A stretch of 64,000 bases of DNA, from assembly GCF_932274485.2 (NCBI RefSeq), contig NC_065884.2:25157622-25221621 (forward strand), written 5' to 3'. This DNA comes from Patella vulgata. Taxonomy: Eukaryota; Mollusca; Gastropoda; Patellidae. The notes below the pieces were generated by a model. That model was not told where the DNA came from, did not search any database, and was given only the letters and a program-made list of their open reading frames with translations. Each line of letters begins with the position of its first letter. Positions within the stretch are counted from its first letter, which is position 1. A program made the translations under genes and the position numbers. Shown piece after piece: positions 56,641 to 64,000 of this stretch.

Positions 56641-58297
56641 AACTTGCATTCTTGAAATCTCATTTACATAGAAAAGAAGTTTTGTTTGCGGATAATCCGT
56701 GGACGACGCCGGTTTGCCTATTAAATGTATATAATACGATGGCCACTGATAGTTCTATTATTTATACCAATTATATTGTCTCATCGTTACTACGTTTTTT
56801 TATTTCTTCTTAAGCCCCGTCTAGACAATCATGCATTTATATGATAATATCCAGATTTGTTGGAACTTGCTGCATGGATTTCTATCCACACGTACTTTGA
56901 CATTTGTATGATGAAGTATGGAGTAAAATGTAACAAATTGACTGAATAATGTTAATGACTTATTGTTAACTTATTGTTTCAAACTGGAGGTTTATGCCTC
57001 CTTGAACAGTACTGCTGCACCTGTCATAATTTTAATATCATTCATGATTCATATAACGTTCTACTTTACTGCACCAACCGGGATATTGAAGAGGAGATAT
57101 GCAATATGCTATATAAGGAAATTCCAACTAACAAGAAGCGCACACCGGGCATATGCAGTATGCTATGTAGGAAACTCCAACTACCAAGGTATATTTTACG
57201 AGACAGGGAACCTCGATTTTGCGTACCATCGGAACGATTCGTCGCTGGCTTTTTTTATGTGTTACAAGTGAGAATTTCTGTATAGGAGCAATTACATACG
57301 GCATGAAATAAAATTAAGCGACGAGTCATTAAGAGGCTAAATAAAGTTTTTAGTTCCGACAAATCTGTAAGGGATGGGAGAAACTGCGGTTTGCTCTTAT
57401 TTTATAGCAAAGCAATTAAAATATTTCCGTTTAGAGCAGATCGTGTCCCGATATTGTAAATATAAGTTTAATATTTTGTGTAACTACATCACAGCAATAC
57501 TATATATTAATATTAAATTACAAAGCGGTTAAAATCTACAATACAGATTTTCATTTACATGTATATGTAATTACATGTTGTTTAAAGGAGCTAAATTTCC
57601 ACATCATTATTTTCCATAATATTCTAAAACACGAATTAAAATTATGATCAATTTCAATTAATATTAATGTTGTTATCTTGCCGTGAAAATATAGGATCCT
57701 AATATCCAGTATTTAAGACAACATGAACATTTTCTAATCATTACACGAGTCGCATGTTCTATGGTTTAGGGCGACATTTGTAATGAACAAAATAATAATA
57801 ACAATAAAAAAATAAATAAATAAAAAACAGATTTTATAAGACAATGCGGAAGTAATTAGTAATGGCTGATTGACAACGACAAGATAATAGTAAAAAAGAC
57901 GTAGAATGGACCAAGCCTTTCAATTTGGACTGTTAATTGCGTATCAATGTCCTTTATGTTTTGGGTATTCTTGTTTAAATCAAAATTTAACCAGGCAGTA
58001 CCCATACCCAAAATGTGGCCAAGATTGAAGGCATTAGGTATATTCGCCAATATTTAATTTTATGCCAACTTCAGAAATGTTAGTACATGTATAACTTTAG
58101 CATTTACTTCACATTTATCACGATTTTCACCTGGACATAGTTCGAGTTTGTGCAACCATTTTGCTTGGACCTATGTGAATTCTTATTCCGCGGTTTAGCT
58201 TTCAAAAAAATGTATAGTTTGTTTAGCTGCGAGATGCAAGACTGAGTTTTTATAAGTATGCCAGAAATTCTGGCTGCAGGCCTAATGGTGCCAAAAG
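56641..58297. other. Gene-free stretch with a weak SINE-like patch
   Basis: At about 57080-57270 short words (ccaactaccaaggtatattttacg, accatcggaacgattc) resemble an eroded minus-strand SINE B. A 64-codon minus frame at 57856-58050 is not recognised. Confidence 0.35.
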
Positions 58298-58362
58298 TTA
58301 TGAAATGAAATGAAATAGGGTTTAACGTCCTACTGTTCTGCTCCGACTGGGCTAATGAAGAC
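58298..58362 (-). mobile_element. SINE family B, 3' tail only
   Basis: aaatgaaatgaaatagggttt, aacgtcctactgttctgctc and gggctaatgaagacggg; strongly 5'-truncated copy. Confidence 0.85.
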
Positions 58363-59789
58363 GGGCCAAAAGTTATGAAATACCCTTCTTGTCTTTTTTA
58401 TTTATGAGATTTTTCCAGCTCCGCAAGTGGAAGTAACTATTTGAAAACTATTGTAAACCAGTTAAGAGAACGTCCAGATAAAAAAAGTGAATTTGAAAAG
58501 CTGCCTTTAATATGATGTTAGATCCAACTGATGGCTTTATAAAAAAAAAATAAAATAAAAAAAATAATAATAATAATAAAAAAATCGCTAAATGAGATCT
58601 TTACGTTGTTTTTCCTACCAGATAAGTTATATAGCCCAAAATGGTTTTAGAAACCATAGAAAAATCTAAGAAACAGCCAAGTGTGAGCCTTTGTAAAATT
58701 TGAGAACTATAGGACGTCGGATTTTAAAGAACCCTGTTAGAATCGAATGCCCCACATTAATATCAGCAATGTATGTGCCATCGTTATTTTTATTTTATTT
58801 ACTGTGACCTAGTTTGCACTGCGAGGGAAGAAACATTCAAAGCCGGGACTGTGAAATAGAATGTCTAGTCAGCCCGCCCACTTTCGGAATGTAATTGCGT
58901 AAATCTTCCCAGTTGTGAACGATTTTAGGTAATGAATCAGAAGCAATTGACCCAGACATCAGATCAATACCAGTAATTTGTTCATTAACATGGATTTCCA
59001 CTTATCCGTCTGTACACATCTTTTGAGAAGCTCTCCACAGAATCGTCAAGTAGTACCTGCAGTGTTTGTCAGCACAACACTATGATCGTTGTAAAACTTT
59101 AAGAGTTCCAATGCAGATCCAACCTCATCTGGACAAGACTCTCAACGCCTGCGCACACCAAAGATTATTTTTCTATGTCCTCACACAGCCAACGTACAAT
59201 CAATATATTTAGTATGCAGCCGACAGATTGTTTCCTTTGTGCACCACCGGCCAACAAATCATCGGGTTGGTTAAATCTATTTCCAAATGAACGTCTTCTT
59301 TAACGGAGATGTTTGAAATCCGGCGACCCATACCCTTTTCTTTCGATTATTTTGTATCGTTAATAGATATGAACTTTCTTAAAGAATTGGGATCATATCT
59401 GAGCAACAATTAAGTGTTAGTATTGACGTGAAAAAAATTAAATGTTAATGAGAAAATTATTTAATATTTCATTGATGTGTAGTTTGATATGAAGTATTTA
59501 TTAACAAGTAGCTTAATCTTTAGACTTAATACCGATAAAATAAAAGAGCAATAGCATTTGTTATTGGCTATAGTTTCCAGCATATTTTAACTTGACCTTT
59601 AACTTAAATCCGCTTCAGTGACAACCTAGGCAATTTGTATACAAGCCACTGGCATTTAATGAGTGTGTTGTGTAAGCCCAGACCGTCCTTTATGACCTTT
59701 TTTTTTATTTTCAGATATATCTAAAGGTAATAAATGTTGTAGAAGTTTACTAATCGAGTCTTTGGGCAAACCCAACTAATTTTGATAAT
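58363..59789. other. Gene-free stretch, possibly with very old coding traces
   Basis: No intact frame. The minus strand at 58800-59330 has short protein-like runs separated by stops, too eroded to name. Confidence 0.3.
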
Positions 59790-60080
59790 ATACTCTTCAA
59801 AAAAGGTAGGGGATGTTCAGAAACAATACAAAACTGCGGAAATGCACCTTTGGTTTTATTAGATGTAGCCATTGTATGTTAATAACAGGCCAATTGCCTA
59901 CTCATGAACATAAACAGTTCATATGGGCGGCTTATCTGACGGCCCCATTTCAGTCGCAAAGAGATACACTGTCAAAAGTGAAAATGAACGTTTTTGATTT
60001 TTGTCTTAATAATGAATAATTGCTCCACCAATCCTCAGACATTCAGCAATTCGTCGTGGCATGCTCCTAATCAACCGTCT
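59790..60080 (-). mobile_element. Tc1-like transposon end (same family as 25166-26177)
   Basis: Starts atactcttcaaaaaaggtag and matches the 3' half of the 25166-26177 element on the minus strand, including the SMPRRIAECL coding stretch at about 60035-60075. The other end is missing. Confidence 0.8.
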
Positions 60081-60574
60081 ACAGTGGCGGACCCAGGATT
60101 TATTCCAGGGGGGTGACTAAAAGAGGTCAGGGGCGAAGCGCGGTCGACCAAATGCGGGAGCACTAGAAGGGGAGGGGGCGGAGGGTGTCCAAAGGGGTTA
60201 AAACTATTTTGTGCTATCTGAGGTATCTTCTGGGCAATAGTTCTCAAAGAAATAAAATGACAAGTTTTTTTCAAAATAAATGAATATTTATTTTCCCTGC
60301 AGACCAAAAAGGCGTTAGGCACATACGAATACTACGAATATCTTTTTTTTTATTATCACTTTATTTTGCACATCATTCACTCACAAGCATCAATCAGACA
60401 AAAGTGATGATCCTTTGCATTTCAATATCCTCAACTTTGTTTGAAAAGTATATATCGGTTTTCTTTTGTGTTATCTTTATGTGACTAAAATATATATGTC
60501 GGCGGCATCAGGCTCCTGTATGAGGCGAACGAGCGGAGCTTACCGTACATGTATCCCCCCACCAAGATAATTGG
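60081..60574. other. hAT-like end plus gene-free DNA
   Basis: cagtggcggacccaggattt at 60081 looks like one end of an element related to 1069-1700, abutting the Tc1 fragment. The partner end was not found. Confidence 0.35.
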
Positions 60575-61010
60575 GAAAATTTGACGGCCGAAACCGCGTT
60601 TTGCTGCTATTCCATCACCTGAATACTTCAAAGTAGTCTAGCAGTGCCTAATTTAGGTAGCTGGCTCGAATTCCAATCAACCAATCAATAGTTTACAGAC
60701 CGTTAGGTGAAAATTTTACTGCCGGAAACGTGTTTACCTGCTATTCCAGCCCGTTAATACAGCAACTTCAATGTGGCCGATATTGCCTACCTTAGGTGGC
60801 TGACATAAATCCCAAACAACCAATCAATCATCGAAAGCGTATGGGGGGGGGGGGTGTCTCATCCTCCCGGACAAAATTTAACCATCGCAAATGCGTTTTT
60901 CTGCTATTCTAGTCCATTAGTTAAGCAGAATCAAAGTTGTCCAATGGTTTTGTAACCGAAACCCAAATCTATGCCAACCTGAATTCCAACCATCCAATCA
61001 GACTGTTGCA
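60575..61010. repeat. Three diverged tandem units of about 140-160 bp
   Basis: Units at about 60581-60690, 60717-60832 and 60880-61005 each carry a gctattccag-type core, a cttaggtagctg-like core and a ccaatcaaccaatcaat-like end. Confidence 0.65.
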
Positions 61011-61448
61011 GCTGCATTGACAAATAATCGGTGCCCGAAAAATGTAGCTCAAATTAGAGTGGCTCCAGACAAGATGTTTTAACCCATAGTCAATTCAATA
61101 TAAATTCGTAGTATTCAATTAAAAGTACAATTATTGTTTTATTAGATATCGGGCACAAGCTTTCAAACGTTCGAAGGCCATTATATCAAAACCATGTTTT
61201 TAGAGACATTCATTGCTTCTAAAGATGCTGATCTGGTAGCTTCGACAACTGTCACGCCATCTGAGGCCATTTCTATTCGCCCCCCCCCCTTCGCTACTTC
61301 CATATCTACAATTGAGTTCACGGTCATTCAATCATCCTCCCAATTAAAACACATATATTATTAATATATTATAATAAACAGCATGACCAACTTAGCCAGA
61401 TAACAGTTAGGAATAATAGGAGCAAGCGCATCTTAAATCTATAACCGC
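61011..61448. other. Gene-free stretch
   Basis: No gene or repeat family recognised; poly-C run near 61281. Confidence 0.3.
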
Positions 61449-62950
61449 TGGAATGGTTCTTCAATAACTAATAAGTCTGGAATGGTTCTCCAATCTTTTA
61501 ATTACTGGAACTTATATCTTACAATTTACAATTCAATACATACGATGTACATCTACAGCACAGTAGCTGCTACTAAGTCGAGTGACCTAATGACTTGCCT
61601 ATTGATGTCCATTAGCATTTTTATATTCTAACTATAAATGGATAAGCTCAAGTGTTGGCATCAAAACATATACTATATAGTATTATCACTAGAGACATTA
61701 ACGTGAATAAACAATAATGGATTAAATACTTAATTAATTAGCTTCTACCCTGATTGATATTAACCATGACCCATTCAATACTATCTAAAACTGACTGGTC
61801 ATTATGCCTGGTCATATATGCCTCCCCTTCACGATGTGTCGACCTCGACACTCAAAAAAATATATTAGAGACTATCATAAAATGTACATTTTAAATTTTC
61901 CTTCTACTGCTGCAGTAAAACACAAGCTATTATTAACTTGTTCCCATGTATTGACAGTTCAATTTGTTTCCATAACTTAAAACCTATCCTTAGAACTCTG
62001 TAATGTGTCATTCTCTGATAAAAGTTTGGATCTTCTTTAATTACTTTCTTTCTCCATTCCCACTCAGTGAAGCACTCAATCAATGTTCTAGTTCTGTATA
62101 TCCGTCTTTCTATCTGGAAATACTATATACCCGTTTCTGGATCTTGAAATTGAGTATTAGCTCGGAATCTTTTACCATTTGGATATACTGTTTCGTCACA
62201 TTCACACATTCTGATTTCTGCCTGTGTTGCTGGTTTTGGAAGTTCGTATATGTCACATATTTTTGTCTTTGGAAATGGTTCTGGAATCTTATTCTTGTTT
62301 ACCTCAGTCAATGATCTTCCATACTCATCTAGATAATATTCCGAGACCCACGTATTCTCTGCATGTGGCTTATTTATCCACTTAATTAGATACTTTTTTT
62401 ATCAGATGTATTCCTGCCCTCCGTTTGGGGCTCACTGTGTTTTGTTGAACACAACATCCCTTGTTCAACAGGACCTACAGTCAGAGAATTAATCTGATTT
62501 GAATTATTCTCATTATTGAATAAGACACATCTTTCTTTAAACATCTGACACCTAAGAATATCTCTTGTCTTTCTAATAGAAGATTTTGGGTTGTCCTTGT
62601 GAGCTGCTGTTTTTACCATGTCAAGGTAACTGAGAAATGATTATTTCCATTTTCACATCTCCACAGATGTGCTTCTGCTAGTTTACTTGGTATCACTGGT
62701 TCCATCTTTGGTTGGGAGTTGTTGGAGAAAGGTTTCCAGGATCTTACCCGGCATCTCCACCATATATTTACCACTTGGTTCTTCAATAACTAATAAGTCT
62801 GGAATGGTTCTGCAATCTTTTAATTACTGGAACTTATATCTTACAAATTACAATTCAATACATACGATGTACATCTACAGCATAGTGGATGACCGACGTA
62901 GCTGCTACAAAGTCGGGTGACCTAATGACTTGCCTATTGATGTCCATTAT
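61449..62950 (-). mobile_element. Fossil element between 165-bp direct repeats (possible LTR kin)
   Basis: Direct repeats at about 61449-61618 and 62778-62950 (tcttcaataactaataagtc .. gcctattgatgtcc) flank 1.2 kb with weak minus-strand coding traces. It looks broken, with several interruptions, and old. The family is uncertain: the layout would fit a decayed LTR-type retroelement or an unrelated segmental repeat. Confidence 0.35.
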
Positions 62951-64000
62951 TTTGTCTGTCAGTTTTGGTCGGATTTTTACGAAATTCGAACCCAACCATC
63001 TTTAGGGCGTAACGGTGATATATTCAAACGCCCTTTTTTTTTTAAATCGGATAAACATTATGACCTCTATAGGATCCACAAGCTAAAAACGTGATTTTCG
63101 TACAATCAGGGGCCATAATTCAGGAAGTTATAGTCCTATATACGCGAATATCGAAAGGAACCGAGATCATCAAAATCAGAAGAACATTGTCACCTCTAGA
63201 GGGTCCACAACCTTGATATACCATACTTTTTACGCTGTTTGAGAACTAGGGGCGGCCATTTTGTTTGTCAGATTTGGTCCGATTTTCACGAAATTCAAAC
63301 TCAACCATCCTTAGGGTGTAAAGGTGATATATTCAAACGTTTTCTTAAATCGGATAATAATTGTGACCTCTAGAGGGGCCTCTAGCTAAAAACGCGATTT
63401 TTCGTACAATCAGGGCCATAATTCAGGAAGTTATAAACTTACATTTCAAGTTTCATCAAAATCAGAAGAAAATGTGACCTCCAGTGGGTCCACAACATTC
63501 ATATACCATATTTTTTACGCTATTTGAGTACGAGGGGCGGCCATTTTGTCTGTAAGTTTTGGTCCGATTTTTACGAAATTCGATTTCAACCATCCTTAGT
63601 GGTGTAATGGTGATATATTCAAACGGTTTTTGAAATCGGATAAAAATTATAACCTCTATAGGGTCCCCAAGCTAAAAACGCGATTTTCCGTACAATCAGG
63701 GGCCATAATTCAGGAAGTGACGGTCCGATATGTGCGAATATCGAAAGGAACCGAGATCTTTGGGTTGTAACCTGACATTTCAAGTTTCATCAAAATCAGA
63801 AGAAAATTGTGACCTCTAGAGAGTCCACAACCTTGATATTTCATTATACTTCCGAGGGGCGGCCATTTTGTCTGTCAGTTTTGGTCCGATTTTTACGAAA
63901 TTTGAACTCAACCATCCTTAGGGTGTAACGGTGATATATTCAAACGGTCTTTTAGAGGGGATAAAAATTATGACCTCTGTTGGGTCCACAAGCTAACCAG
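62951..64000 (-). repeat. Tandem array, about 300-bp units, running off the window
   Basis: Four units start at about 62951, 63256, 63541 and 63863, each with ttttggtcc/ggatttttacgaaatt, ggtgatatattcaaacg, gtccacaagctaaaaacg and ggggccataattcaggaag. It is the antisense of the array family at 14890-15480 and 19385-19780. No genes. Confidence 0.85.

Noticed and set aside
57856-58050. 64-codon minus-strand ORF (contains HILGMGTAWLNFDLN)
   Set aside because: Looked protein-like but no family could be named and no continuation was found; possibly an eroded retroelement scrap.

Overview
The window looks like nuclear DNA of an AT-rich, repeat-dense marine invertebrate, most likely a mollusc. Three host genes have GT-AG introns and metazoan orthology. 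The rest is dominated by tRNA-derived SINEs, short inverted-repeat DNA elements, a Penelope-like element, LINE fragments and tandem arrays built around drifting 'gtccgtc / ataactc / tccacaa' modules of a kind I associate with mollusc genomes. No prokaryotic features are present. The species cannot be named from this sequence.

Layout. 1-14.6 kb: an intact single-exon trypsin-fold protease gene (6910-8319, minus) and a second copy whose first 92 codons lie at the left edge (1-276). Each copy is followed, in the same order, by a second homologous block (1975-2950 and 13440-14640). Different mobile elements have landed in the two spacers: two inverted-repeat elements on the left and a Penelope-like element with pseudo-LTRs on the right. 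14.6-17.6 kb: repeats only. 17.7-27.4 kb: two small host enzymes head to head with 377 bp between their start codons: an isochorismatase-domain hydrolase (ISOC1/2 type, 5 coding exons, minus) and the N-terminal glutamine amidohydrolase NTAQ1 (6 coding exons, plus). Their introns hold SINEs, inverted-repeat elements and a Tc1-like remnant. 27.4-32.2 kb: AT-rich DNA with one LINE scrap. 33.2-44.8 kb: NELF-B (COBRA1), 6 coding exons. Its 7.2-kb first intron is almost filled by one SINE that was split by a 6.4-kb foldback element with about 470-bp terminal inverted repeats and a TTAA target duplication. 44.8-50.5 kb: Tc1-like scraps, SINEs and three exons of an unrecognised coiled-coil-like gene on the minus strand, with a LINE reverse-transcriptase fragment in its intron. 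51.5-56.6 kb: a stacked insertion, with a tandem array interrupted by a LINE, the LINE interrupted by a 3.75-kb DNA transposon carrying an intact 723-codon DUF7869-type open reading frame, and that transposon hit by two SINEs. 56.6-64 kb: degenerate repeats, a fossil unit between 165-bp direct repeats, and a 300-bp tandem array at the right edge.

The host genes do not form a pathway. NTAQ1 acts in the Arg/N-degron pathway, the ISOC protein is a cysteine hydrolase of unknown substrate, and NELF-B belongs to the negative elongation factor that pauses RNA polymerase II. The most notable items are the DUF7869 transposon with matching terminal and subterminal inverted repeats, the TTAA foldback element inside NELF-B, and a MITE family carrying conserved CCAAT, CRE-like and AT-palindrome sites.
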